Shown piece after piece: positions 25,637-37,532 of a DNA stretch of 64,000 bases. How positions within the stretch are numbered: the stretch's first letter is position 1; each line of letters starts with the position of its first letter. The notes under the pieces are model-generated. The model was not told the origin of the DNA and did no database searches. It saw only the letters and a list, made by a program, of their open reading frames with translations. Where the stretch lies: positions 62,001 to 126,000 of the forward strand of contig NZ_PYUI01000011.1 in the NCBI RefSeq assembly GCF_003097355.1, written 5' to 3'. Source of the stretch: Arthrobacter sp. H-02-3 (lineage in GTDB: Bacteria > Actinomycetota > Actinomycetes > Actinomycetales > Micrococcaceae). Made by a program: the position numbers and the translations under genes.

Positions 25637-27385
25637 TCAGCGCCGCGGGATGTTGCGCAGGTTGCTCCGGGCCATGCTGACGGCCTCGCCGGCGCCCCGG
25701 TTGAGGACCACCTTGGACATGGCCGTGGCGAAACCCAGGACCTGCGCGCCCTTGATCTTCGGCGGGAGGGACAGCGCCTTGGGGTCCGTGATGAGCTCCA
25801 CGAGCGACGGGCCGGGATGGGCAAACGCTTCCCGGTACGCGGCCTCGATGCGGGACGGGTCCGTGACACGTACGGCATGGAACCCCAGGGCCCGGGCGAC
25901 GTCGGCGTAGTTGGCGTCGGGGACGTCCACGCCAAAGTCAGGGAGCCCGTCCACCAGCATTTCGAGTTTCACCATGCCGAGGGTGGAATTGTTGAAGACC
26001 ACGACGTTGACCGGAAGCCGGTGCGCGGCGACCGTGATGAGCTCACCCAGCAGCATGGACAGGCCGCCGTCCCCCGAGACCGAGACCACCTGCCGGCCGG
26101 GGTAGGCCAGCTGAGCGCCGATCGCGTGCGGCAGCGCGTTGGCCATGGAGCCGTGCAGGTACGAGCCGATCAGCCGGCGGGTGCCCAGCGGGTTGATGTA
26201 CCGCGCGGTCCAAACATTGCACATGCCCGTATCCGCCGTGAAGATCGCGTCCTCTGCCGCCACCTGGTCCAGCAGCGAGGCCGCATATTCCGGGTGGATA
26301 GGCTGTTTCTTGCCCACGTTCCGGGTGTATGCGCCCACGGCCTTGTTCATGAGACGGTCGTGCTTCTTGAGCATCGCATCGAGGAAGCGCCGGCTCTTCT
26401 TGGCCTTGATCAACGGCATCAAAGCCGCGAGCGTGGGGAGGACGTCGCCGTGCACGGCGACGTCGACGTCGGTCCGCCGACCGAGTTTGTGGGCGGCCCG
26501 GTCCACCTGCGCCGTCCGGGTTGCCGGCAGGAACTGATCATAGGGGAAGTCGGTGCCCAGCAGGATCAGCAGATCCGCGTCCTCGATGCCTTCGGCCGCA
26601 GCGCCGTAGCCCAGCAGCCCCGTCATGCCGATGTCATACGCGTTGTCGTACTGCATGAAGTCCTTGCCGCGGAGCGAATGGCCGATCGGCGCCGCGATCA
26701 GTCCGGCGAGCGCCACCACCTCATCGTGCGCGCCCTCGACGCCGGCCCCGGCAAAGATGGCTATCTTATCCGCCGCGTTGATGGCGTCTGCCAGCTCTTG
26801 AACGCTGGCGGGGTCCGGGGTCAGCGTCGCCGGCCGGAATGCGGCCGGGGCCGGGGTCGGAGCGGTTGCTTCGAGGCCGGCGATGTCGCCGGGAAGGGTC
26901 ACGACGGCGACGCCCCGGAGCCCGACAGCGTGCTGGATGGCGCTGTGCATGACCCGGGGCGCCTGCTCCGCGGTGCTGATCAGTTCGGAATAGACCGAGC
27001 ATTCGTTGAAGAGCCGGTCCGGGTGGGTTTCCTGGAAGAAACTGCTGCCGATCTGCTTGCTCGGGATGTGCGAGGCAATGGCCAGCACCGGCGCCCCGGA
27101 ACGGTTGGCGTCGTACAGCCCGTTGATCAGGTGCAGGTTGCCGGGCCCGCAGGAGCCGGCGCAGACCGCGAGCCGGCCGGTCAGCTGGGCCTCCGCCGCC
27201 GCGGCGAAGGCGGCTGCTTCCTCATGCCGGACATGGATCCAGTCAATGCCGCCCTGCTGCGAGCCGCCGGTCTTGCGGACGGCGTCGACAATCGGGTTGA
27301 GGCTGTCCCCCACGATCCCGTAGATCCGCTGCACGCCGGCAGCCTGGAGTTGTTCGATGAGCTGGGTGGCAAGTTCCTTGGCCAT
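25637..27385 (-). CDS. poxB: Thiamine-diphosphate pyruvate oxidase/dehydrogenase
   Basis: A 582-residue ThDP enzyme of the PoxB/acetolactate synthase superfamily. N-terminal PYR domain (RIYGIVGDSLNPIVDAVRK; catalytic E in RHEEAAAFAAAAEAQL), central FAD domain, C-terminal PP domain with the ThDP motif GDGGLSMLLGELITVAAHRL ... NNSTLGMV (GDG-x25-NN). It oxidatively decarboxylates pyruvate to acetate, passing electrons to quinone in PoxB proteins. It sits next to a RamB-like regulator and glyoxylate-shunt genes, fitting acetate metabolism. ATG 27385 was preferred over 27424 because MAKELATQLIEQL is the usual N-terminus. Confidence 0.9.
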   Translation of the reverse strand: MAKELATQLIEQLQAAGVQRIYGIVGDSLNPIVDAVRKTGGSQQGGIDWIHVRHEEAAAFAAAAEAQLTGRLAVCAGSCGPGNLHLINGLYDANRSGAPVLAIASHIPSKQIGSSFFQETHPDRLFNECSVYSELISTAEQAPRVMHSAIQHAVGLRGVAVVTLPGDIAGLEATAPTPAPAAFRPATLTPDPASVQELADAINAADKIAIFAGAGVEGAHDEVVALAGLIAAPIGHSLRGKDFMQYDNAYDIGMTGLLGYGAAAEGIEDADLLILLGTDFPYDQFLPATRTAQVDRAAHKLGRRTDVDVAVHGDVLPTLAALMPLIKAKKSRRFLDAMLKKHDRLMNKAVGAYTRNVGKKQPIHPEYAASLLDQVAAEDAIFTADTGMCNVWTARYINPLGTRRLIGSYLHGSMANALPHAIGAQLAYPGRQVVSVSGDGGLSMLLGELITVAAHRLPVNVVVFNNSTLGMVKLEMLVDGLPDFGVDVPDANYADVARALGFHAVRVTDPSRIEAAYREAFAHPGPSLVELITDPKALSLPPKIKGAQVLGFATAMSKVVLNRGAGEAVSMARSNLRNIPRR

Positions 27386-27517
27386 GGGTGCACGCTCCCG
27401 CGAGGTGGGTCGATGAGCTGACAAAGGCCAATATAGTCCGCCCTGCCGTCAGCCACGCCCAAGGCGACGCTCCCTCACCTTCCGCAACAGTCCGCCGGAC
27501 GCTCACTCACCAGATGT

Positions 27518-27560
27518 GCGGGAGCGACGCACTGAACCGCAGAAAATGCGGGAGCGACGG
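27518..27560. repeat. Pair of TGCGGGAGCGACG direct repeats
   Basis: TGCGGGAGCGACG occurs at 27518-27530 and 27548-27560, 30 bp apart, in the 232-bp gap between poxB and the RamB-like gene. No gene or terminator is evident there. Confidence 0.5.
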
Positions 27561-27617
27561 CAGTAAACGGGCGGGACGGGAGGGTCCCGGAGAAACCCGC
27601 AGGACGTGAGGGGAGGA

Positions 27618-29099
27618 TCAGCTTCCGGAGTGGGCCTGCAGGAAGGAGTAGACCTCGGTCTCGTCCACGCCGGGAAAGGCGCCCGGCGGCATGGCGGCCA
27701 GCAGGTGGGAGTGGGCCCGGGCCGAGGGCCAGGCGTTGCCGGCCCATTCGGCGGTCAGCGATGCCGGTGGGCGGCGGCAGCAGCTTTCGTCCGGGCAGGT
27801 GGATTTGGACCGCTCCGTGGTGTCGCGGCCGCGGAACCACTTCACGTGCGCATACGGGACACCCACGGAGAGCGAGAACTCCCCGTTGGCGGAGCGTTCG
27901 GTGCGGGCCGTGCACCAGAAGGTCCCGGCCGGGGTGTCGGTGTACTGGTTGTACGCGCTGAACTTGTCCGGGACGTCGAACACCACCCGGGACGTCCAGT
28001 TCTTGCAGGACGGCTGGCCCTCGATGGCGCCTGTGTGGTCCTGCGGGAACGTCACGCCGTCGTTCTCGTAGGCCTTGTAGATGATGCCGCTCTTGTGGGT
28101 CTTCTGGAAGTGCGTGCGGAGGTCCAGATGCTGCGTGGCGAGGTTGGTGAACCGGTGCGCGGCCGTCTCATAGGACACGGCGAAAGCATCCCGGATGTCC
28201 TCGACGGCGATTTCCTTGGCCTGCTTGGCCCGCTGCAGGAACTCCACCGTGGCCTGTTCCGGGAGCAGGAGCGCGGCGGCGAAGTAGTTCGTGGCCACGC
28301 GCTGCATGAGGAAGTCCCCGTAGTTCGACGGCGTCTGGTGGCCCAGGACATAGTGGCCCAGGGCCTGCAACAGCACCGACCGGGGGTCGTGGTCGCTCCG
28401 TGCGTTCTGCGTGAGGTAAATTCTGCGGTTCTTAAGATCCGTCACCGAGCGGGTGGAATGCGGCAAATCGCCCACGTGGTGGAGGCTGAAACCGAGGTGC
28501 CCGGCGATGTCCGCAATGACGTGGTGGGAGAGGGGTCCGCTCGTGTGGCCCACCGAGGCCAGGACCTTCTGCGCCTCGGCCTCATACTCCGGGAAGTAGT
28601 TGTTCCGTTCCCGCATCATGGCCCGCAGTTCACCGTTGGCGCGGCGAGCCTCCTCCGGTGTCGCCACCTGCTCGTTGAGCCGCCGCTCGAGTTCATGCTG
28701 CAGGCCCACCATGGACTCCAGCACGTCCATCGGAAGCCGCGAGCTGATACGGATTTTCGGCAGGTTGAGAGACTCGTAGATGGGGCTGCGCTGGTAGCGT
28801 TCCAGCTCGATTTCCAGCGCCGCGCGGCGGTTCGGCGGCTCGGCCCCGAGCAGTTCATCGATGCTGACCCCGAGGGCCCCAGCGAGCTGCTGAAGCAGGC
28901 CAAGCTTCGGCTCGCGCTTACCGTTTTCGATCAGGCTCAGCTGGCTGGGAGCGGTCCCGACGGCGGCGCTCAGGTCATCGAGCGTGAGTCCGGCAGCCTT
29001 GCGCAGATGACGGACACGGCGGCCCATGCTGATGACGTCCACCTCCGGGACGGCAGGCGAGGCGGCTGAGGCGGGGCGGTTCCAGCTGGCGGGGTGCAT
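27618..29099 (-). CDS. ramB: RamB-like XRE regulator with ImmA/IrrE-type domain
   Basis: A 493-residue regulator. XRE helix-turn-helix at about 25-85 (RVRHLRKAAGLTLDDLSAAV, GTAPSQLSLIENGKREPKLG), long alpha-helical middle, ImmA/IrrE-like segment (GHYVLGHQTPSNYGDFLMQR) and a Cys-containing C-terminal DUF2083-type domain. This is the layout of RamB/PrpC-type regulators of acetate and propionate metabolism. RamB of corynebacteria represses aceA and aceB, and here the gene is divergent from aceA. ATG 29099 follows TATCCT by 6 nt (leaderless type). A 16-bp palindrome overlaps its promoter. Confidence 0.88.
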   Translation of the reverse strand: MHPASWNRPASAASPAVPEVDVISMGRRVRHLRKAAGLTLDDLSAAVGTAPSQLSLIENGKREPKLGLLQQLAGALGVSIDELLGAEPPNRRAALEIELERYQRSPIYESLNLPKIRISSRLPMDVLESMVGLQHELERRLNEQVATPEEARRANGELRAMMRERNNYFPEYEAEAQKVLASVGHTSGPLSHHVIADIAGHLGFSLHHVGDLPHSTRSVTDLKNRRIYLTQNARSDHDPRSVLLQALGHYVLGHQTPSNYGDFLMQRVATNYFAAALLLPEQATVEFLQRAKQAKEIAVEDIRDAFAVSYETAAHRFTNLATQHLDLRTHFQKTHKSGIIYKAYENDGVTFPQDHTGAIEGQPSCKNWTSRVVFDVPDKFSAYNQYTDTPAGTFWCTARTERSANGEFSLSVGVPYAHVKWFRGRDTTERSKSTCPDESCCRRPPASLTAEWAGNAWPSARAHSHLLAAMPPGAFPGVDETEVYSFLQAHSGS

Positions 29100-29115
29100 T
29101 TATTGAGGATATGCG

Positions 29116-29131
29116 AAGAAGTGCACTTCTT
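29116..29131. promoter_or_regulatory. 16-bp palindrome in the ramB-aceA divergent region
   Basis: AAGAAGTGCACTTCTT is a perfect palindrome 4 bp beyond the ramB -10 box (29106-29111, minus strand). Related half-sites (AAAGTGAAGAAAAGT, GATTCACT) follow toward aceA. It is a plausible operator for the RamB-like protein, for autoregulation and aceA control. Confidence 0.5.
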
Positions 29132-29269
29132 TCCATAGCTTTGGTCTAGAAACCCCTTGGAAAGTGAAGAAAAGTAGATCTCACTGAAAGATTCACTATC
29201 CGGAAACAACCGGCCAGGATCTGCAGAATCGCAGGCTGGCCGGTCCCGGACCCCATCAAGGAGACAAAG

Positions 29270-30613
<1,344 letters not shown>

Positions 30614-30862
30614 TCCCCGCCCAAGGTGAGCTGTTGACTCCGCTCATCTGAAGGCACGACGGCGGCCGGCACCCAGGGTGCCCAAGCCCTCGGGGGCCGG
30701 GAAAGGTGATCCGGAAGCGTGCGTATAAGGGGCCCTGTCCCCGCCCGGCCGAGCTCTGCGAGGCCCACGGCGGGGATGGGGAATAGCACGCGGAGGATTG
30801 CCTTTTTCGGCCCCAAACCGCACCCCGCCGTCGAACATTTGCTTCTCCGAGGAGAGATTGAA

Positions 30863-32524
<1,662 letters not shown>

Positions 32525-32628
32525 CCCCAGAATTCCGTCAGCTGGACTGCCCGCCCTTCGCAACAGGCAGCCCGAAATCCGGGTGGCAGCCCAGCAACGG
32601 AACACAGCCCGACAACGGCGTCGAACTG

Positions 32629-32672
32629 ACAGTGAGGGCCCATGTTTTCGATAAAACATGGGCCCTCACTGT
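32629..32672. terminator. Perfect 20-bp inverted repeat, bidirectional terminator
   Basis: Arms 32629-32648 and 32653-32672 are exact reverse complements (left arm ACAGTGAGGGCCCATGTTTT) around the 4-nt loop CGAT. It sits between aceB and the convergent MFS gene. The GC-rich stem closes with A/T tracts next to the loop rather than after it, so it is atypical for a terminator. Confidence 0.65.
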
Positions 32673-32777
32673 GTTCCCGGCGCAAACTTTGTGGGCGGGA
32701 AGGCGGCCGGGGCGGGCATTTCTCGGCGCACAGGCGTCCACAAGCGCGGCCCCGAAATGAGCCGGGGCGGGAGGAAC

Positions 32778-33968
32778 CTAGTGCGGCTTCGGCACGCGGC
32801 GCAGGGACAACGCGGTGCCCAGGATGAACGCGGTCACGGAGCACAGGATCAGCAGCAGCGGACCGGTCCAGGCGCCGGAGACACCGTGGACGTAGCCCAG
32901 AAGGGTCGGCGCCACGGCGCCGAAGGAATACCCGGTCCCCTGGACGACGGCGGACATCCGGGCCGCCGACGCCTGGTCCCGGGCCAGCCGGATGATGGCG
33001 AGGAAGATCAGCGTGATGCCGCCGCCCTGGGCGACACCGCCGAGGGAACACCACAGCCACCACAGTTCGGGCGCGAGCAGCAGGCCCACAGGAACCGTGA
33101 GCCACAGCAGGCCAAGGGTGAGGCCCACCGCCGTCGTGCTGGCGAACCGGGCCGCCAGCGGGACGCCGAGGCCGCCCACAATGGCAAAGATCTGGAAAAG
33201 CGAGGACGCCGCACCGGCGGCCGACGGCGTCATGCCAAGTTCGTCCACCAACAGGCTGGGCAGCCAGGCGGTCACACCGTAGTAGGAGAACGCCTGCCCG
33301 GCGAACCCGACGGTCAGGGCTGCCGTGATCCACCGCGATGTGAGTTTGCCAGCCGGCCGCCCGGGGTCGGACGCGGGAACGGCAGCAGGAACGAAGGCCG
33401 CCCGCTGGCCGACGGCGATCACCCAGACCGCGAGGGCCGCCAGCGCGAACAGTCCGCTCGCGGCAATCGCGGGACGCCAGCCCAGCAGCTCGGCCAGCGG
33501 CGCGGACACCATCGACGTAAGGAACGAGCCGATATTGAGCGCCGCAGTGTAGGTGCCCATCGCCGCGCCCTGCCGGGCCGGAGTGAAGTCCCGCCGGATG
33601 ATCAGCGGCACCACGATGTTGCCGATCGTGATGGAAACGCCCAGGATCACGGTGCCCAGCATCACGACGGCGCCGCCTCCCGCCGAGCGGACCACGACGC
33701 CCAGGAGCACGCCCAGCAGGGTCAGCGTGATGGCGAACTCGGGACCCAGCTTGCGCCCGGCCAGCGATGCCAGCGGCGCGGCCAGGGCAAAGCACAGGAC
33801 CGGGATCCCGGTGAGGAATCCCAGTTCCACCGGAGTGAACCCGAGATCGTGCTGCATCTGCGCGACCACCGGGGCCACGGCCACCAGGGGGCCGCGCATG
33901 TTCAGCGCGATGAGCCCGATCGCGAGCATGAGGAGCCAGCCGCGCGGTGCCTTGGCGAGGTCTCTCAT
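32778..33968 (-). CDS. MFS transporter, CynX/NimT-like
   Basis: A 396-residue major-facilitator protein with about 12 hydrophobic segments; N-terminal helices include LAIGLIALNMRGPLVAVAPV and LAAPLASLAGRKLG. The LNMRxPLxAVxPV start is typical of the CynX/NimT (cyanate/2-nitroimidazole) subgroup, but substrates are poorly known. I use ATG 33968 (MRDLAKAPRG); the frame continues to 34079 with a non-membrane extension that looks non-native. Confidence 0.82.
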   Translation of the reverse strand: MRDLAKAPRGWLLMLAIGLIALNMRGPLVAVAPVVAQMQHDLGFTPVELGFLTGIPVLCFALAAPLASLAGRKLGPEFAITLTLLGVLLGVVVRSAGGGAVVMLGTVILGVSITIGNIVVPLIIRRDFTPARQGAAMGTYTAALNIGSFLTSMVSAPLAELLGWRPAIAASGLFALAALAVWVIAVGQRAAFVPAAVPASDPGRPAGKLTSRWITAALTVGFAGQAFSYYGVTAWLPSLLVDELGMTPSAAGAASSLFQIFAIVGGLGVPLAARFASTTAVGLTLGLLWLTVPVGLLLAPELWWLWCSLGGVAQGGGITLIFLAIIRLARDQASAARMSAVVQGTGYSFGAVAPTLLGYVHGVSGAWTGPLLLILCSVTAFILGTALSLRRVPKPH

Positions 33969-34123
33969 AAGGTGGGCCGTCGCCCGGCGAGCGGGCACAA
34001 ATATGGTTTCATCAGTCCCATTGCTATCACGGGCCACTCCCGCACTCGCGGAATATGACGCCACCCGGGACACGGCCACCGGCGACCACGCATCCGGGGC
34101 GACGGCTTCCGGGGACGCCGTTT

Positions 34124-35335
34124 CTAGCCCGTGGCCTGCAGAGTCGCCTCAATGACGGCGGGCGAAAGCACGTGCTGCGTGACCATCTGGCTGGCGCCGA
34201 GGATGGCGGCCTGGTCGCCGGCTTTGGACAGGCCGATCCTCAGGTGCGTCGTGGCCAGCGGCAGCGAGCGCCGGTAGACCACCTCGCGGACCCCTGCCAT
34301 GAGGTGCTCCCCGGCCTGGCCGAGGCTTCCGCCGATCACGATCACCGAGGGGTTTAGCAGGTTGACCACCGTGGAGAGGACATCCCCGAGGTCCCTGCCG
34401 GCCTGCCGCAGCGCCTGGATTGCCTGGAGGTTCCCCTCAGCGACGAGGCGCAGGACGTCGACGCCGTCGTGCGCCGGCAGTCCCTGCTGAGTGAGCGCCT
34501 TGGCGACGGCGGGACCTGACGCCAAGGCTTCGAGGCAGCCGTAGTTCCCGCAGCGGCACAGCACGTCGTCGCCGCGCGGAACCCGCACGTGCCCGAGGTC
34601 GCCGGCGGTGCCGTTGGCCCCGCGCTGGAGTTCACCGTTGCTGATGATGCCCGCGCCGATGCCAGTGGCCACCTTGATGAAGAGGAAGTTTTCGTCCTGG
34701 GGCCAGTGCGCCGTGCGCTCGCCCAGGGCCATGATGTTCACGTCGTTGTCCACCAGGACCGGGACCGGGAGGGACCGCTGGACGTGACGGACGACGTCGA
34801 ACCCGTCCCAGCCGGGCATGATCGGAGGCTTCACCGGCATGCCGGTGGCGTGTTCCACGGGCCCGGGGAGCCCGATCCCGGCACCGGCCAGGTCCGAGGT
34901 ACTCCGCCCCGCCTCGCCGAGCAGCTTCAGCCCTTCCTCGATCACGCGGTCCAGGACAACCACCGGGCCGTCGGCGACGTCCTGCGCCAGACGGCACTCG
35001 GCGAGCACTTTTCCGTTGAGATCCGTCACGGCGATGATCACGTGCGTGGCCCCGACATCTACAGCCAGGACTACCCGGGCGGCCGGGTTGAAGGCAAAGC
35101 GCGACGGCGGCCTGCCGCCGCTGGAGCTCGCCTCCCCTGCCGGGCCGACGAGCCCCGAAACCATCAGCGCGTCGATGCGGGAGGCCACAGTGGAGCGGGC
35201 AAGCCCGGTGGTCAGGGCCAGTTCCGCGCGGGTCCGGGCCCTGCCGTCGCGCAGGAGCTGGAAGAGGTCGCCGGCGCGGGACAGGCTGCCGCCGGCCTCG
35301 GTGGCTGCGGGTTCGGTGCCGGTGGGCGTACTCAT
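34124..35335 (-). CDS. ROK-family transcriptional regulator
   Basis: A 403-residue NagC/Mlc-type protein. Winged helix near 15-75 (RAELALTTGLARSTVASRID), then an ATPase-like ROK domain: VLAVDVGATHVIIAVTDLNG, GIGLPGPVEH, and the zinc motif CRCGNYGCLEAL. It is divergent from the large sugar operon and almost certainly its sugar-responsive repressor, with two palindromes in the 181-bp gap. ATG 35335 gives the usual short tail before the winged helix. Confidence 0.93.
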   Translation of the reverse strand: MSTPTGTEPAATEAGGSLSRAGDLFQLLRDGRARTRAELALTTGLARSTVASRIDALMVSGLVGPAGEASSSGGRPPSRFAFNPAARVVLAVDVGATHVIIAVTDLNGKVLAECRLAQDVADGPVVVLDRVIEEGLKLLGEAGRSTSDLAGAGIGLPGPVEHATGMPVKPPIMPGWDGFDVVRHVQRSLPVPVLVDNDVNIMALGERTAHWPQDENFLFIKVATGIGAGIISNGELQRGANGTAGDLGHVRVPRGDDVLCRCGNYGCLEALASGPAVAKALTQQGLPAHDGVDVLRLVAEGNLQAIQALRQAGRDLGDVLSTVVNLLNPSVIVIGGSLGQAGEHLMAGVREVVYRRSLPLATTHLRIGLSKAGDQAAILGASQMVTQHVLSPAVIEATLQATG

Positions 35336-35383
35336 GTGTAAGTGATAGCACGAAGCCCTTCTGCATGTCACGCTTCACAAAGA

Positions 35384-35401
35384 TTGAAACGTAGTTTTCA
35401 A
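35384..35401. promoter_or_regulatory. ROK operator candidate 1
   Basis: TTGAAACGTAGTTTTCAA has perfect 6-bp arms (TTGAAA/TTTCAA) and lies in the ROK-sugar operon divergent promoter region. Confidence 0.6.
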
Positions 35402-35426
35402 CTTTTGCTTGACGCTCGTCAAAAGT
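35401..35426. promoter_or_regulatory. ROK operator candidate 2
   Basis: Nested palindromes: TTGACGCTCGTCAA (35409-35422) with outer arms ACTTTTG and CAAAAGT. It adjoins candidate 1, as in dual-site ROK operators. Confidence 0.55.
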
Positions 35427-35516
35427 ATGTCTAGCTTTGGGTGTGAGCCAGATCACCGACCCGGCAGCTTGGCTGCCGCTGGACGGTTCCGGGACTACGA
35501 AGGGGTATGAACGAAC

Positions 35517-36611
35517 TTGTCGAGCCAAGAACATGCGGCGCCGGCGCCGCTGGGAGTGGGGATTCTGGGGGCGGGTCCCGTCACCCAGGCGATCCACCTT
35601 CCCTCCCTCGCCAGGCTGCGCGGCATCCTGGAGGTCCGCCACATCATGGACGTCGATCCGGCGGTGGCCGAATCCGTGGCCGCACGGGTGGGGGCACGCT
35701 TCAGCACCAGCATGGAAGAACTGCTGGCCGACCCCGCGGTCGAGATCGTCGCGATCTGCAGCCCGCACCAGTTCCACGCCGTCCAGGTGATCGCCGCCTG
35801 CCGCGCCGGCAAGAAAGCCGTCCTGTGCGAAAAGCCCTTCGCCATGAACGGCGAGGAAGCCGCGGCCATCGCCGCCGTGTCAGCCGAAACCGGTGTGCCG
35901 ATCGTCGTCGGCGCCATGCACACCTTCGACCCCGGCTGGCTGGCCGCCGAAGCCGCGTGGGGCACCCTGCCGGAACAGGTCCACACCGTCAGGTCCTCGA
36001 TCGTCCTGCCGCCCAACCCCCGTTTCGAGGACTTTGCCACCGAGATCGTGGGCCGCACTCCCCCGGCGCCCGCGCCCGACAAGGACACCGCCCCTGATAC
36101 CGCCGCGGTGAAAGCCATGCTGACCGGCGGCGTCATGGGCCTGGCCATCCACGACCTCCCCCTGGTCCGCAGGTTCGCCCCGGACTTCCGGGCCGTCGAG
36201 GTCCTGCATGCCAAGACCGTCATGCCGTTCGGCTACGTCATCTCCCTGCGGGCGGGCGACGTGGCAATCGAACTCCGCGCCGCGATGAACGGCACCTGGG
36301 AACCGTCCTGGACCTTCGAGGCCATCGGCAACGACGCCTCGCTGTCCATCGATTTCACCCCGTCCTACGTTCACGCGGGGTCGGCGACCGCCCGGATCCG
36401 CACCGCTGCCAGCACCACCGTCCTGGGACCCTTCGGCCACAACGGCTACGAGGGCGAATGGCGCAAACTCGCCGAAATCGCTCGAGGCACCGGAACGGCC
36501 CCCCGTCCGGAGACGCTGATCAACGATCTGGAATTCGCCCTCGCGATCGCCGACGCCGCCGCTGCCTGCGTCGATGCCGGCGCCGCCGCCTATGAGGAGG
36601 CCAGCGCATGA
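35517..36611 (+). CDS. Gfo/Idh/MocA-family oxidoreductase, TTG start
   Basis: A 364-residue NAD(P)-dependent sugar oxidoreductase, first gene of the sugar operon. Rossmann motif GILGAGPVTQ (about 14-23) and CEKPFAMNG carry the cofactor site and EKP Lys. The GVMGLAIHDLPLVRRFAPDF block gives the catalytic Asp/His region. TTG 35517 is the only plausible start: an in-frame TGA lies at 35508 and the next candidates fall inside the Rossmann fold. Its TGA overlaps the next ATG. Confidence 0.88.
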   Translation: MSSQEHAAPAPLGVGILGAGPVTQAIHLPSLARLRGILEVRHIMDVDPAVAESVAARVGARFSTSMEELLADPAVEIVAICSPHQFHAVQVIAACRAGKKAVLCEKPFAMNGEEAAAIAAVSAETGVPIVVGAMHTFDPGWLAAEAAWGTLPEQVHTVRSSIVLPPNPRFEDFATEIVGRTPPAPAPDKDTAPDTAAVKAMLTGGVMGLAIHDLPLVRRFAPDFRAVEVLHAKTVMPFGYVISLRAGDVAIELRAAMNGTWEPSWTFEAIGNDASLSIDFTPSYVHAGSATARIRTAASTTVLGPFGHNGYEGEWRKLAEIARGTGTAPRPETLINDLEFALAIADAAAACVDAGAAAYEEASA

Positions 36612-37426
36612 CAACCCCGCTTCTCGTCCAAGCCGGCCCGGACGCCGAGCAGACCGGAGCCGTCGGCGCCGTCGTCGCGTCCCTGCCGGTTTCGTTCGCC
36701 CCGGCCGGCGGCGGGCCCGACGTCGTCGCACTCGCCGGCACCGCCGGCTGGACGGCCAGCGCCACCGCCGCGGTCCGCAGCGGTGTCCGCGGCGTCGTCG
36801 TCGTTGATCCCGTGGCGGAAGACCCTGCGGCGCTGGCCGCGGCAGCAGCGGAGGCGGGCTCCGCGGTGGTCCTCGACCAGGCGTGGGCCGGAAACCCGGT
36901 CCTGGCGGAATCCCAGGCCGCGGTCCGAAACGCCATCTCCGACGCCCTGGCCGACGCCGTGCTGCTGGACTCCGTGGCGTGGGGCGCCCCCGGAACCGAC
37001 CCGGAGACCCTGCTCACGCGGCACCTTGGCGCTGTTCTGGCCTGCGGCGTCGAGCTGGAAGGCCTGCGGGTCATCCAGCGCAACGCCAACGGCTACACGG
37101 TGATCGGCAGCCTCCCCGGCGGGGCGCCGGCGGCCCTGCAGGGAATCACCACGTCCTCGCTGCCCGCGACGGCCACCGTGTCCGTCCTGACCTCCTCCGG
37201 ACGGGCGGACATCACGCTCCCCGACTCCTCCGCAGGCTGGACCGCGGAGGTCCGCTCGGTCACCTCCGCCGGGGCCGCCACCTTCCCCTCGATCTACGAA
37301 TCGGCCCACCGGCACAGCTGGAGGCGGCTCCGCGCCGCGATCGACTCCGGTGCCCCGGAGGCCGATCTGGAACGGTTCGCCGCCCTGACCGCACTCGTCG
37401 GGCAGCTCCACGACTCACCGCAATAA
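36608..37426 (+). CDS. Degenerate Gfo/Idh/MocA-like protein, no catalytic motifs
   Basis: A 272-residue protein I cannot name. Its layout follows the N-terminal half of Gfo/Idh/MocA enzymes: VVALAGTAGWTASATAAVRS resembles the helix after the fourth strand, and GVVVVDPVAEDPAALAAAAA takes the place of the usual EKP strand-helix. However, GxGxxG is absent and E-K-P is replaced by V-D-P, so it should not bind NAD or catalyse hydride transfer in the usual way. A later region (LITRHLGAVLACGVELEGLR-like helix, then ATVSVLTSSGRADITL) recalls the C-terminal sheet. It is translationally coupled to the active paralogue (ATGA). It could be a regulatory subunit or pseudo-enzyme. Confidence 0.6.
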   Translation: MTTPLLVQAGPDAEQTGAVGAVVASLPVSFAPAGGGPDVVALAGTAGWTASATAAVRSGVRGVVVVDPVAEDPAALAAAAAEAGSAVVLDQAWAGNPVLAESQAAVRNAISDALADAVLLDSVAWGAPGTDPETLLTRHLGAVLACGVELEGLRVIQRNANGYTVIGSLPGGAPAALQGITTSSLPATATVSVLTSSGRADITLPDSSAGWTAEVRSVTSAGAATFPSIYESAHRHSWRRLRAAIDSGAPEADLERFAALTALVGQLHDSPQ

Positions 37427-37532
37427 CTGCACTAGCTGCTCTAACTGCACAGCCCGCAATACCTTCCGCATCAACTCACTGTCGAGAAGACCGGCCCGCG
37501 CCACAGCAGGCCGGTCACGAAAGGAAATCATC

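Noticed and set aside
27606..29069. 487-codon frame opposite the RamB-like gene
   Set aside because: Antisense mirror of the regulator; no domains, while the regulator frame has clear HTH and ImmA/IrrE features.
30614..30862. Gene or riboswitch in the aceA-aceB gap
   Set aside because: No frame with local codon bias and no recognisable riboswitch blocks; treated as an operon spacer.
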